DNA from: Streptococcus anginosus
GTDB taxonomy: Bacteria > Bacillota > Bacilli > Lactobacillales > Streptococcaceae
NCBI RefSeq assembly: GCF_900636475.1
Contig: NZ_LR134283.1
Span: 620,001 to 684,000 of the forward strand
Direction of reading: 5' to 3'
DNA: 64,000 bases
Of this stretch, positions 36,461 through 44,865 are shown one piece after another; position 1 is the first letter of the stretch, and every line of letters begins with the position of its first letter. Both the position numbers and the translations under genes were made by a program. The notes below the pieces were generated by a model. The model was given only the letters and a program-made list of their open reading frames with translations. It did not search any database and was not told the DNA's origin.

Positions 36461-37993
36461 TCAAAAATACCTCTGCAAATCCATTCTTGTTTTATTAAAA
36501 TGGAGTGTTGCTGTTTCCTCTGCAAGTGATGCTTCATTTGCTATTATTTTGTATGCTGGAGGAAAATACTGAAGAAGTGCATCTGACTCAAACATTGTTA
36601 AGTCTCCAATATCTTTTAAAATGGGATTGACATTTTTTTCTTGTTCATTTCTATCATAATCACTGTCATAATCTAAGAAATAATTCGATTCGTTTTTAAA
36701 ATCATTATACATTTTATCATCAAAAAGACTAATGAATCGATGATAAATAAAATTAAGTTCAAACCAAGCTTTTCTGTAGGGATTACCAAAAATGGTTTGT
36801 GCAACCTTAACTGACATAAGCTCGTCAAATCCTTGGGACATCAGTACCTGTTTTAAATAACCAAATATGAACCAATCTTTAATTTTAGTTCTTTCAAGAG
36901 GGTTATCAAACTCTAAATCCCAGTTAGGATTATAATCAGGATTTACTATAGTTGGAATCACAAACCTTCCATGTGCCGCTGCATTTCTTATAATTCTTAA
37001 ATCTGAAAGTACTGTTTTATGTAAAACAATATCTCTGACAAAAGGAGTTAATAAACGTCCCCCTGTAGAAATACTTTCTTTTGAAAAATCATCAAACTTA
37101 ACAAGCAAAGATTCTAAAGTACTCAAATCCATTTGATCCATTAAGTCATCTAATGGTATTATATCGCAATTAATATAATCAAATTTATCTGAGTAACTTA
37201 GATACTTATATCGATCTTGAGCTCTCTTATATTGCCCCTTCTTAACATCATCGGTTGAATTTTTCCAATATCTTACAACTTTAGCAGCGATATCATCCCC
37301 ACCTTCTCTCTGAGTAGATAACCTGCTTAATAAGCTTTTGTATGAATTTTCAATCCCTAATATCCATCTTAATATCTTTTCTCTAAATACTTTATCAATA
37401 TCGTTAATTTTCACAATATGTTTTACATCAATTTTTTTTAAATTACCTAAGTTTTTTTCGATAAAAAGACCATTAACAAGATAATCTAACATATAAGGTT
37501 GAAAGCCTATTTTTTTCAGATATTCATATAAAATAGCATCATCGTCCACCAAAACAAAATCATAAAAATGTTTTAACTTAGAAGCAATAAACTTATCGTT
37601 TATCAATTCTGGTTCTCTAATTTCTTTCTCCATATGAATTTTGGATGGCAGTTGAATATTAAATAAATCAAATTTCTCTTTCACTTGATTCAAATAAGAT
37701 TTTGATCCTCCCCGCTTTTTCTGGACTAGATTTCGGGAATCAAATCTCAACTCAACAGCTTCTCTAATTATCTTATCTCTAAGAGACACTCCCTTTTTTA
37801 TATTAAACTCCACTTCTTCACTATATTCAATGTATTCAATACCATCGATTTCTTTTATCATCTCAGAAGTAAATTGAAATGGAAGCTCTTCTCCTTCTTG
37901 ACCAAAGCTATCAGTAGAAATATATCCGTAATTTCTAAATAGCTTGATAATTCTTCCTTTACCTTTTTTCTTCTTGTTTTTATTTCTACCCAT
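36461..37993 (-). CDS. Cold-shock domain plus HEPN (Abi-like) protein, candidate defence factor
   Basis: 510 aa, cytoplasmic. After a Lys-rich start, residues about 12-69 look like a cold-shock domain: GRIIKLFRNYGYIS, then LPFQF in the place of the VFVHF motif, then EEVEFNIKKG. Residues about 200-345 look like the Abi_2 (AbiD/F) family: ILRWILGIENSYKSLL, ending in LRIIRNAAAH, the R-X4-H HEPN RNase signature (Arg336, His341). The C-terminal 150 residues are unassigned. The gene is very AT-rich beside GC-richer parE, which ends 34 bases upstream on the same strand. I infer an RNA-targeting abortive-infection protein; no experiment or search supports it yet. Confidence 0.65.
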   Translation of the reverse strand: MGRNKNKKKKGKGRIIKLFRNYGYISTDSFGQEGEELPFQFTSEMIKEIDGIEYIEYSEEVEFNIKKGVSLRDKIIREAVELRFDSRNLVQKKRGGSKSYLNQVKEKFDLFNIQLPSKIHMEKEIREPELINDKFIASKLKHFYDFVLVDDDAILYEYLKKIGFQPYMLDYLVNGLFIEKNLGNLKKIDVKHIVKINDIDKVFREKILRWILGIENSYKSLLSRLSTQREGGDDIAAKVVRYWKNSTDDVKKGQYKRAQDRYKYLSYSDKFDYINCDIIPLDDLMDQMDLSTLESLLVKFDDFSKESISTGGRLLTPFVRDIVLHKTVLSDLRIIRNAAAHGRFVIPTIVNPDYNPNWDLEFDNPLERTKIKDWFIFGYLKQVLMSQGFDELMSVKVAQTIFGNPYRKAWFELNFIYHRFISLFDDKMYNDFKNESNYFLDYDSDYDRNEQEKNVNPILKDIGDLTMFESDALLQYFPPAYKIIANEASLAEETATLHFNKTRMDLQRYF

Positions 37994-38027
37994 TTTTCAC
38001 CTTCTTCAATTTATATTCTTTACTCTC

Positions 38028-39977
38028 CTAAAAAATAACTTCTCCACTCTCCTCCAGCGTAAACTTGACATTATCTTCAATCCATTTACGGCGGGGTGGG
38101 ACTTTGTCGCCCATGAGGACATTGACGCGGCGCTCGGCACGAGCCAAGTCGTCAATGGTGACGCGAATGAGGGTGCGGTTTTCAGGGTTCATAGTGGTTT
38201 CCCAAAGCTGGTCGGCGTTCATTTCCCCAAGCCCTTTGTAGCGTTGCAGCATGGCACCTTTGCCAAATTTCTTACGCAGGTCTTCTAGCTCGCCGTCCGT
38301 CCAAGCATACTCGACAACCTCGTTCTTGCCTTTGCCTTTGGACATTTTATAGAGCGGAGGCAGGGCGATATAGACATGCCCCGCTTCTACGAGTGGGCGC
38401 ATGTAGCGGTAAAAGAAGGTCAGCAAGAGCGTCTGGATATGGGCACCGTCCGTATCCGCATCGGTCATGATGATAATCTTGTCGTAGTTGGCATCTTCTA
38501 GGGAGAAGTCCGATCCGACACCTGCACCAATGGTGTAAATCATGGTGTTGATTTCTTCATTTTTGAGAATATCCGCCATTTTAGCCTTGGCGGTATTGAT
38601 GACCTTACCGCGTAGGGGCAGAATCGCCTGAAACTTGCGGTCGCGTCCTTGCTTGGCAGAGCCGCCCGCTGAATCGCCTTCGACCAGATAGAGTTCGTTT
38701 TTAGCTGGATTTTTGGATTGAGCTGGCGTTAGCTTTCCAGATAAAAGCCCCTTGTCTTTCTTGTTCTTCTTGCCACTTCGGCTTTCATCTCTCGCCTTGC
38801 GGGCTGCCTCGCGCGCATCTCTCGCCTTAATTGCCTTGCGGATGAGATTAGATGCCAATTCCCCATTTTCCAAGAGGAAGAAAGTCAACTTGTCTGACAC
38901 AATCGAATCCACCGCAGGACGAGCAAGCGGACTGCCCAGCTTGTCCTTGGTCTGCCCTTCAAATTGCAAATGCTCTTCTGGCACTAAGATAGAAAGAACA
39001 GCCGCTAAGCCCTCACGGTAGTCAGAGCCTTCCAGATTTTTGTCCTTTTCTTTCAGCAAACCAGTCTTTCTTGCATAGTCATTCATGACCTTGGTAATAG
39101 CAGACTTAAGCCCCGTCTCGTGCGTTCCGCCGTCCTTGGTGCGGACGTTATTGACAAAAGAAAGGATATTGTCTGAATAACCGTCGTTGTACTGGAGAGC
39201 CACTTCCACTTGAAAACCGCCCTCTTCTCCTTCAAAATAAAGAACTGGTGTCAAAGTTTCCTTGTCTTCGTTCAGATAGCTGACAAAGTCCTGCACCCCA
39301 TTTTCATAATGAAAATCAACAGACTCGCCCGTTCGCTCATCTGTCAGAGAAAGGTGAACATTTTTCAAGAGAAAGGCTGATTCATTGAGCCGCTCCGAAA
39401 TGGTATTGTATTTGAAATCTATCGTTGAAAAAATCGTGTCGTCAGGCATAAAGGTCACTTTCGTACCAGATTTGGACTTAGCTGCTGTCCCAATTTTCTT
39501 CAAAGTTGTTGCTGGCTTTCCACCATTTTCAAAACGTTGTTTATAAATTGTACCGTCACGTGTGATTTCAACTTCCAGCCAGCTAGACAGCGCATTGACC
39601 ACAGAAGAACCCACACCGTGCAGCCCCCCAGAGGTCTTGTAACCACCCTGACCGAATTTACCCCCAGCGTGGAGCACTGTAAAGATGACTTCTACTGTTG
39701 GGATGCCCATAGCGTGCATACCGACTGGCATTCCCCGACCGTGGTCTGCCACAGTCAAACTCCCGTCTTTGTGAATGGTCACGTCAATCTTATCACCAAA
39801 GCCAGACAGAGCCTCGTCAACTGCATTGTCAACAATTTCCCAGACCAAATGGTGAAGCCCAGTTGCATCCGTTGATCCGATATACATACCAGGACGCTTA
39901 CGAACCGCGTCCAATCCTTCTAATACTTGAATGGCATCATCATTGTAATTGTTAATATTGATTTCCTTTTTTGCCAC
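38028..39977 (-). CDS. parE: DNA topoisomerase IV subunit B
   Basis: 649 aa ATPase subunit of topoisomerase IV. GHKL ATPase motifs EIVDNAVDEAL, DHGRGMPVG and SGGLHGVGSSVVNAL; Toprim motifs LVEGDSAGGSAKQGRDR and IMTDADTDGAH. It starts at GTG with AGGAGG six bases before it. The DNA is noticeably GC-richer than gyrA or the following gene, as in mosaic viridans par loci. Divergent from plsY. Normally near parC, from which it is parted here by three genes. Confidence 0.96.
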   Translation of the reverse strand: MAKKEININNYNDDAIQVLEGLDAVRKRPGMYIGSTDATGLHHLVWEIVDNAVDEALSGFGDKIDVTIHKDGSLTVADHGRGMPVGMHAMGIPTVEVIFTVLHAGGKFGQGGYKTSGGLHGVGSSVVNALSSWLEVEITRDGTIYKQRFENGGKPATTLKKIGTAAKSKSGTKVTFMPDDTIFSTIDFKYNTISERLNESAFLLKNVHLSLTDERTGESVDFHYENGVQDFVSYLNEDKETLTPVLYFEGEEGGFQVEVALQYNDGYSDNILSFVNNVRTKDGGTHETGLKSAITKVMNDYARKTGLLKEKDKNLEGSDYREGLAAVLSILVPEEHLQFEGQTKDKLGSPLARPAVDSIVSDKLTFFLLENGELASNLIRKAIKARDAREAARKARDESRSGKKNKKDKGLLSGKLTPAQSKNPAKNELYLVEGDSAGGSAKQGRDRKFQAILPLRGKVINTAKAKMADILKNEEINTMIYTIGAGVGSDFSLEDANYDKIIIMTDADTDGAHIQTLLLTFFYRYMRPLVEAGHVYIALPPLYKMSKGKGKNEVVEYAWTDGELEDLRKKFGKGAMLQRYKGLGEMNADQLWETTMNPENRTLIRVTIDDLARAERRVNVLMGDKVPPRRKWIEDNVKFTLEESGEVIF

Positions 39978-40143
39978 AAGGAACCTCCTGAATCATTCAT
40001 CCTTTCTATCTTACAAGTTTTTAGCAAATTTTGCAAAGATTTTTAGAAATAGTGTATTCTTTCTGCTTCTCACCACCATTTTTTCAGCCTAGACAAATTT
40101 TATAAAATATTTCTGGTCGTTCAACTATCAAAATCAAAATTCA

Positions 40144-40152
40144 TGGTATAAT
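40144..40152 (+). promoter_or_regulatory. plsY extended -10 promoter, likely leaderless
   Basis: TGGTATAAT (TGn plus TATAAT) ends six bases before the plsY ATG, so transcription should begin at or next to the start codon. There is no ribosome binding site. Confidence 0.65.
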
Positions 40153-40158
40153 AAAAGC

Positions 40159-40806
40159 ATGATAAAGATAGTTTTTACATTGATAGCAGCTTATTTGATT
40201 GGTTCAATCCCTGCCGGGCTTTGGATTGGACAAGTATTTTACAAGAAAAATCTCCGCGAACACGGCAGCGGAAATACAGGGACGACCAATACCTTTCGTG
40301 TCCTTGGAAAAAAAGCAGGCATCATCACCTTTATTTTTGACTTTTTTAAAGGGACATTTGCGACACTATTGCCATTTTTCCTTCATATCAACGGTATTTC
40401 TCCTCTCGTTTTTGGACTTTTAGCCGTTCTTGGGCATACCTTCCCCATTTTTGCTGAATTTAAAGGTGGTAAAGCCGTAGCAACTAGCGCAGGCGTCATT
40501 CTTGGATTTTCACCGACTTTCTTCACTTATTTAGCTGTCATCTTTTTCAGCTGCTTGTACCTGACTAGTATGATTTCCTTTTCAAGTGTGACAGCTGCTG
40601 CCTCCGCTATTCTGGGAGTCTTAATTTTCCCACTATTTGGCTTTCTTTTACCACGTTATGATGTACTCTTTACCGTAATTGTACTCGCATTAGCGCTCAT
40701 CATTATCGTCCGACATAAAGATAATATCCAGCGAATTCGGATGAAACAAGAAAACCTCATTCCCTTCGGATTGAATATCACAAAACAACAACCTAAACAG
40801 AAATAA
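40159..40806 (+). CDS. plsY: Acyl-phosphate:glycerol-3-phosphate acyltransferase
   Basis: 215 aa integral membrane enzyme with about five transmembrane segments. It makes lysophosphatidic acid from acyl-phosphate, the first step of phospholipid synthesis. All three family motifs are present: [34 protein letters not shown] (motif 2) and HKDNIQR (motif 3). The start ATG lacks a ribosome site but lies seven bases after a -10 hexamer. Divergent from parE, an order conserved in streptococci. Confidence 0.95.
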   Translation: MIKIVFTLIAAYLIGSIPAGLWIGQVFYKKNLREHGSGNTGTTNTFRVLGKKAGIITFIFDFFKGTFATLLPFFLHINGISPLVFGLLAVLGHTFPIFAEFKGGKAVATSAGVILGFSPTFFTYLAVIFFSCLYLTSMISFSSVTAAASAILGVLIFPLFGFLLPRYDVLFTVIVLALALIIIVRHKDNIQRIRMKQENLIPFGLNITKQQPKQK

Positions 40807-40814
40807 AGGGAACT

Positions 40815-40920
40815 CTATATAGCGCGGTTTACACCAACTGCAATAAGCAGCATTTTAAAACAAGATTTTTGTAAATTTGATAATAATAATTTATTTCTGT
40901 GTAAACAAGTATGTAATTTT
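40815..40920. repeat. Degenerate intergenic repeat, copy A
   Basis: About 105 bases that align at roughly three in four positions with 49651-49757, sharing blocks such as TATATAGC, AAACAAGATTTT, AAATTTGATAAT, GTGTAAA and AAGTAT-TAATTTT. No coding content. It sits just after plsY. Confidence 0.6.
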
Positions 40921-40962
40921 AAAAATAAAAACGGAAGAAGTAATATTCTTCCATTTTTATTT
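40921..40962 (+). terminator. Terminator downstream of plsY
   Basis: AAATAAAAACGGAAGA pairs with TCTTCCATTTTTATTT (one mismatch). The plus-strand arm is itself T-rich. It also overlaps the 3' end of the pseudogene on the other strand. Confidence 0.75.
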
Positions 40963-41200
40963 AGCCTTGACTTTATCGATTTCTGAAATTGAATCTTTAA
41001 ACGTAACACCTTGAATATTATGTGAGTGTCTTTTTTATAATTTCTGGCGACGTCATATCAATAACCACAAATTCATCACCTTCAAGATTCTTGTCTTTAT
41101 CAACAATCGTAGAAACTTGGAAAAGACATGCACCATTGACATAATGCACTAAGACTAAGCAATGTCGACAAAATAGAAACATTTATTTTTTCTTTTTCAT
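40957..41200 (-). pseudogene. Frameshifted small secreted protein
   Basis: From an ATG with AGAGGA (start 41200) the frame reads MKKKK then stops. One frame over, NVSILSTLLSLSALCQ is a typical signal peptide core. Then, in another frame, VSTIVDKDKNLEGDEFVVIDM and, after a further shift, NIQGVTFKDSISEIDKVKAK to a stop at 40957. The pieces join into a single secreted protein of about 80 residues, broken by about three indels. Mature family not recognised. A TATAAT -10 at about 41230 precedes it. Confidence 0.6.
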
Positions 41201-41305
41201 AATCAATCCTCTTTTATTCTTTTTTGATTCTATTATACAAGATTTTCTGGTAAAATAAAACCTTATTTAGCAACCTTTATCTTATCGTTCGCTAAAATTG
41301 TTCTA

Positions 41306-41340
41306 AAAAGAAAAATATTCTAACTTTTACATTAGAATAT
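41306..41340 (-). terminator. Terminator of the comEB/TPR genes
   Basis: Perfect 9-bp stem ATATTCTAA/TTAGAATAT, 8-base loop, then TTTTCTTTTT on the minus strand; 19 bases past the TPR gene stop. Confidence 0.8.
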
Positions 41341-41359
41341 CTTATTTCACAAACATTAT

Positions 41360-41995
41360 TTATAAACTTCTATCTTGTGAGTTTATCTGTGTCATTAAGT
41401 CCTTCAGTCCTGCTGCTCCAACGCCGTCACCTGCTTTTTCAAAACACGCCAGTGCTTTTTGTGCATAAAGCTTAGCTCTTTTTATATCTCTCTTAGCTAA
41501 CATTACCTCAGCCAAGGCGCGATAAGCACAAGCATGGTTGACTAAATCATCTGTCTGCAATGCTAAATTTAGTGTTTCTTGCAAAAGCTCTTCTGCAAGA
41601 TGAATATTTCCAAGTTTGAACTGTAAATATCCTTGTTCGTACAAATTGACTGATTTCTTTAGGACATCATTGGGGAAATGCTCTGTAATAATTGCAGCTT
41701 CTGTCATTATCAAGTCATAAGCTTTTTGAAAATGTTCTTCTTCTCGTTCGACCATAGCTAATTGATGCAAGCCTATATGTTGTTCTTCTAGATTCTTTTC
41801 AGACATAGCCTGAGCATAGTAGTCTTTTAAAAACTGACGAGCCAACTGAAAATCCTTTTCTTCTAAAGCAATATAAGCTTTTAAATTCAGCGTACTATAA
41901 CTATCTTGGTCTATTTGATAAACGAATTGCTTGGCAAGCTGATATTGCCCGTCAAACAATGCTTGCCAGGCTTTTTGAAGTTGTTCTTCTGTCAT
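41360..41995 (-). CDS. TPR-repeat protein
   Basis: 211 aa from ATG 41995, which follows AAGGAGAG. All-helical with several tetratricopeptide-like repeats: AWQALFDGQYQLAKQFV, LALEEKDFQLARQFLKD, EQGYLQFKLGNIHLAEELLQE and AYRALAEVMLAKRDIKRAKLYAQKAL. Probably a protein-binding scaffold or regulator in the cytoplasm; partner unknown. It lies 47 bases after the dCMP deaminase gene on the same strand. Confidence 0.7.
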   Translation of the reverse strand: MTEEQLQKAWQALFDGQYQLAKQFVYQIDQDSYSTLNLKAYIALEEKDFQLARQFLKDYYAQAMSEKNLEEQHIGLHQLAMVEREEEHFQKAYDLIMTEAAIITEHFPNDVLKKSVNLYEQGYLQFKLGNIHLAEELLQETLNLALQTDDLVNHACAYRALAEVMLAKRDIKRAKLYAQKALACFEKAGDGVGAAGLKDLMTQINSQDRSL

Positions 41996-42042
41996 AATTT
42001 CTCTCCTTTTATTCATAGAAAACAAAAGTCACACTTTAAAAA

Positions 42043-42510
42043 TTATATCAAATCAGTCTCCGAGATTGCTTCTTTTACTTTTTCAATTGGCAAATGTACT
42101 AGCTCAACTTTCTTTTCGCTATATAAATAGCGCGCATAATCATCCATACGGTATTGATTGATATAAACCACTCGCTTGCAACCAACTTGTAAGAGCTGCT
42201 TTGTACAATTGAGGCAAGGGAAATGTGTGACATAAACAGTAAATCCTTTTGGGATTCCACGCTCTGCACCTTGCAAAATTGCATTTACTTCTGCATGCAA
42301 AGTCCTCACACAATGCCCGTCAACTATCAGGCATTCATGATCGATGCAGTGCTCCGTTCCTGAAACAGATCCATTATATCCTGTTGATATAACTTTATTA
42401 TCCTTTACAATAACTGCACCAACACTTGCTCGCTTGCAGGTTGAGCGATTTGCAATCAAGAGCGCTTGTGCTGCAAAATATTCGTCCCAAGCCAATCTTT
42501 TTGTCGCCAT
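42043..42510 (-). CDS. comEB: dCMP deaminase (ComEB-like)
   Basis: 155 aa zinc deaminase that converts dCMP to dUMP for thymidylate synthesis. The zinc site is HAEVNAI (His and catalytic Glu) and PCLNCTK (two Cys). ASVGAVIVKDNKVISTGYNG at the N-terminus is the family substrate loop. It is named after the comE operon gene of Bacillus but is not required for DNA uptake. AAGGTGA site before the ATG; co-directional with the TetR gene upstream (17-base gap) and the TPR gene downstream. Confidence 0.93.
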   Translation of the reverse strand: MATKRLAWDEYFAAQALLIANRSTCKRASVGAVIVKDNKVISTGYNGSVSGTEHCIDHECLIVDGHCVRTLHAEVNAILQGAERGIPKGFTVYVTHFPCLNCTKQLLQVGCKRVVYINQYRMDDYARYLYSEKKVELVHLPIEKVKEAISETDLI

Positions 42511-42527
42511 ATTGTCACCTTCTTTTC

Positions 42528-43112
42528 TTACTTATCACTCAGTTTATCATTTTTTCGATGTGGAAAAAGCGGAAGTCCGAGCGATGCAATCTTCTCTGCT
42601 GGAACTTTCATGCCGTCTTTTGTCCATTTGATTAAAACAGAAACCACCGCCGAACTCCAAAATGAATTCATGTAAGTTGAAGCTTCTTTTCTGGAACTAT
42701 TTTGTTTTTCCAAGAAATCAAACACAGCACTTGTCAACAGTTTTTCTAAATTATAATCCACTGCTAAGCTAAGGATTCGTGCTTCTTTTTTGACTTCTTT
42801 AAACAAGAACAGCCACACTTGATAAAGCTCGGTTCTCATATTGAATTGTTCCAATTTATCAGTAATCTTTTGTACTGTTCGTTGGAAAATCTCTTGTAAA
42901 ATTTCTTCTTTTGAATCATAATTTCGATAAAAAGCTGCGCGCGAGACACCAGCTCTCTCTACTAATTCAGAAATGGTAATTTTTGCCAACTCTTTCTTTT
43001 CCAATAATTGCAACAAAGAAATTTCCAATGATTCTTTTGTAATTCGGTTAGATTCCCGATTTGATATTTTTAGATTTTCTAAAGATTTTTTCGATATTTT
43101 ACGTTCCGACAT
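42528..43112 (-). CDS. TetR-family regulator (DhaS-like)
   Basis: 194 aa. The N-terminal helix-turn-helix is clear: ITISELVERAGVSRAAFYRNYDSKEEIL. The C-terminal all-helical ligand domain has the pattern of the DhaS-like TetR subgroup. The ribosome site is weak (AGAAAG). It is divergent from a degV gene, a frequent pairing in Firmicutes, so it may control degV. Ligand unknown. Confidence 0.85.
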   Translation of the reverse strand: MSERKISKKSLENLKISNRESNRITKESLEISLLQLLEKKELAKITISELVERAGVSRAAFYRNYDSKEEILQEIFQRTVQKITDKLEQFNMRTELYQVWLFLFKEVKKEARILSLAVDYNLEKLLTSAVFDFLEKQNSSRKEASTYMNSFWSSAVVSVLIKWTKDGMKVPAEKIASLGLPLFPHRKNDKLSDK

Positions 43113-43171
43113 AACATTTTCTTTCTACATGTAACAACCGACTGTAAAGGCTTTCTAAAGCGGTGTTTTCA

Positions 43172-43180
43172 TGATATAAT
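43172..43180 (+). promoter_or_regulatory. degV extended -10 promoter
   Basis: TGATATAAT (TGn plus TATAAT), about 65 bases before the degV start. A small hairpin AAAAGG-CAAA-CCTTTT follows at 43187-43203 in the leader. Confidence 0.6.
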
Positions 43181-43245
43181 TGTAAAAAAAGGCAAACCTT
43201 TTGTCAATGTCTAATTAAGGGATCATCCCATTAAAGGAGAATTGA

Positions 43246-44091
43246 ATGACTTGGAAAATTGTAGCTGATTCAGGCTGTGATTATAGAACTATCGAAAACC
43301 TTGCTGTTGACACCTTATTTGAAAGTGTTCCTCTGACCATTCAAGTGGGCAATGAAATCTTTATAGATAATGCTCAGCTCAATATTGATAATATGATGGA
43401 AAAAATGTATACCACTTCTTCGGCTTCAAAGTCTGCTTGCCCTAGTCCAGATGACTATATGAAAGCTTTTGATGGAGCTTCAAATATTTTTGTGGTCACC
43501 ATTACAGGAACCCTATCAGGAAGCTATAATAGCGCACAAGTGGCTAAAAGACTCTATCTTGAAGACCATCCTGACGTGAATATCCACATTATTGATACTC
43601 TTTCTGCTGGCGGTGAAAATGATTTGATTATCAAAAAGCTTAATCTTCTTATCGGTCAAGGTTTAAGTTATGAAGAAGTCATAAAAGAAATTACAACCTA
43701 TCAAACCAAGACAAAATTGCTTTTCGTTCTTGCAAAAGTTGACAATTTAGTCAAAAACGGACGGCTGAGCAAATTACTTGGAGCTGTTGTAGGATTACTG
43801 AATATTCGTATGGTCGGCGAAGCCAGTCAAGACGGCAAGTTGGAATTGCTTCAAAAGGCGCGTGGTGCTAAAAAATCACTAGTCGCAGCTTTTGATGAAC
43901 TCATCAAAGCAGGCTATGCCGGTGGACAAATCATTATTGCTCATCGAAATAATCCCAAGTTTTGCCAGCAATTTTCCGAAATGGTTCGTGAAAGATTCCC
44001 ACAAGCTGTTATTAAAGTCATCCCGACTTCTGGACTTTGTAGCTTTTATGCTGAAGAAAATGGTCTCCTCATGGGCTATGAAATTCAATAA
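43246..44091 (+). CDS. degV: DegV-family fatty acid-binding protein
   Basis: 281 aa, the usual FakB/DegV length. FakB proteins hold a fatty acid while FakA phosphorylates it. N-terminal KIVADSGCDY, the loop ITGTLSGSYNSAQVAK (fatty-acid head-group contacts), and the C-terminal HRNNP...IPTSGLCSFYAEENGLLMGYE follow the family. AAAGGAGA site before the ATG. Divergent from a TetR gene. The exact fatty acid bound is unknown; plsY nearby uses the product acyl-phosphate, but this link is inference. Confidence 0.88.
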   Translation: MTWKIVADSGCDYRTIENLAVDTLFESVPLTIQVGNEIFIDNAQLNIDNMMEKMYTTSSASKSACPSPDDYMKAFDGASNIFVVTITGTLSGSYNSAQVAKRLYLEDHPDVNIHIIDTLSAGGENDLIIKKLNLLIGQGLSYEEVIKEITTYQTKTKLLFVLAKVDNLVKNGRLSKLLGAVVGLLNIRMVGEASQDGKLELLQKARGAKKSLVAAFDELIKAGYAGGQIIIAHRNNPKFCQQFSEMVRERFPQAVIKVIPTSGLCSFYAEENGLLMGYEIQ

Positions 44092-44098
44092 TATAACG

Positions 44099-44128
44099 AA
44101 ACTGTAGTCAATCACTAAACTACAGTTT
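44099..44128 (+). terminator. degV / DUF3307 bidirectional terminator
   Basis: Perfect 10-bp stem AAACTGTAGT/ACTACAGTTT with a 10-base loop between two converging genes. Confidence 0.75.
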
Positions 44129-44133
44129 TCATA

Positions 44134-44865
44134 TTACAAATAAAGCAAACCAAAAACAATTAACACACTAATCATGCTAAAAAGTGAGCCAATGAGATAG
44201 TATTCTGCAAAGGACTGACTTTCAGAAATTTTGTTATACCGTGCGATTGACTTAGCAGTAAAGACTAAGCCAACGGAAGCGAACTGCCCAAATATAAGAG
44301 ACAAAGCCATAATAAAACGCTCTAAAATCCCAATCATCGCCCCTGCACCTGCTATAGTGTCTTGGTTATCTCCCTTTGACTGATACCTATTGAAGAAAAG
44401 CTTAAATAAAATATTAACAGGCTTTCCAACGATTGCCAAGAAAAGAAGGGTTTGAGTAACTGACGCTCCATTTTTCAGCCATTGTGGGTTGATTTTATTA
44501 GCTAATAAAGCATAAAATAGAAAAATACAAATCAAATGAAGGACTTGGTCAATGATGAAAACTTGCTTTGTGAGTTTCTTTATTTCTATAAACGTGTTGA
44601 GCCTGTATTTCAAGAAATCAATAACTACATGACTAAGCCAAACAGCGACAAAGTAAATAATATCTTTCGGGAAAAAGATACTCAAAATCAGCAACGGAAG
44701 AAAAACAATGGCTAAATGCAGCAATAAATAAGGCAATTTTAAACATTTTAAATCTGCCATTTTTTGACTTTGCCATTGAAAATCAGCTAAAACATGCGCT
44801 AATAAGGTTAACAACAAGATTGGATGTTGTACAAAATAGTCTGAAAATCCCCACAAATTAGACAT
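44134..44865 (-). CDS. Integral membrane protein, DUF3307 family (SatE-like position)
   Basis: 243 aa with about six hydrophobic segments. The N-terminal HVLADFQWQSQKMADLK is the DUF3307 signature. GAMIGILERFIMALSLI and YLIGSLFS near the C-terminus follow the family. It starts inside the end of satD (8-base overlap), so the two are translationally coupled. DUF3307 genes commonly pair with SatD-type regulators. Function unknown. Confidence 0.8.
   Translation of the reverse strand: MSNLWGFSDYFVQHPILLLTLLAHVLADFQWQSQKMADLKCLKLPYLLLHLAIVFLPLLILSIFFPKDIIYFVAVWLSHVVIDFLKYRLNTFIEIKKLTKQVFIIDQVLHLICIFLFYALLANKINPQWLKNGASVTQTLLFLAIVGKPVNILFKLFFNRYQSKGDNQDTIAGAGAMIGILERFIMALSLIFGQFASVGLVFTAKSIARYNKISESQSFAEYYLIGSLFSMISVLIVFGLLYL

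Noticed and set aside
40815-41009. 64-codon frame on the minus strand after plsY
   Set aside because: It spans the repeat, the terminator and the end of the pseudogene; low-complexity sequence with no ribosome site.
42043-42510. comEB as evidence of a DNA uptake operon
   Set aside because: No comEA/comEC next to it and no cin-box; it is an ordinary dCMP deaminase.
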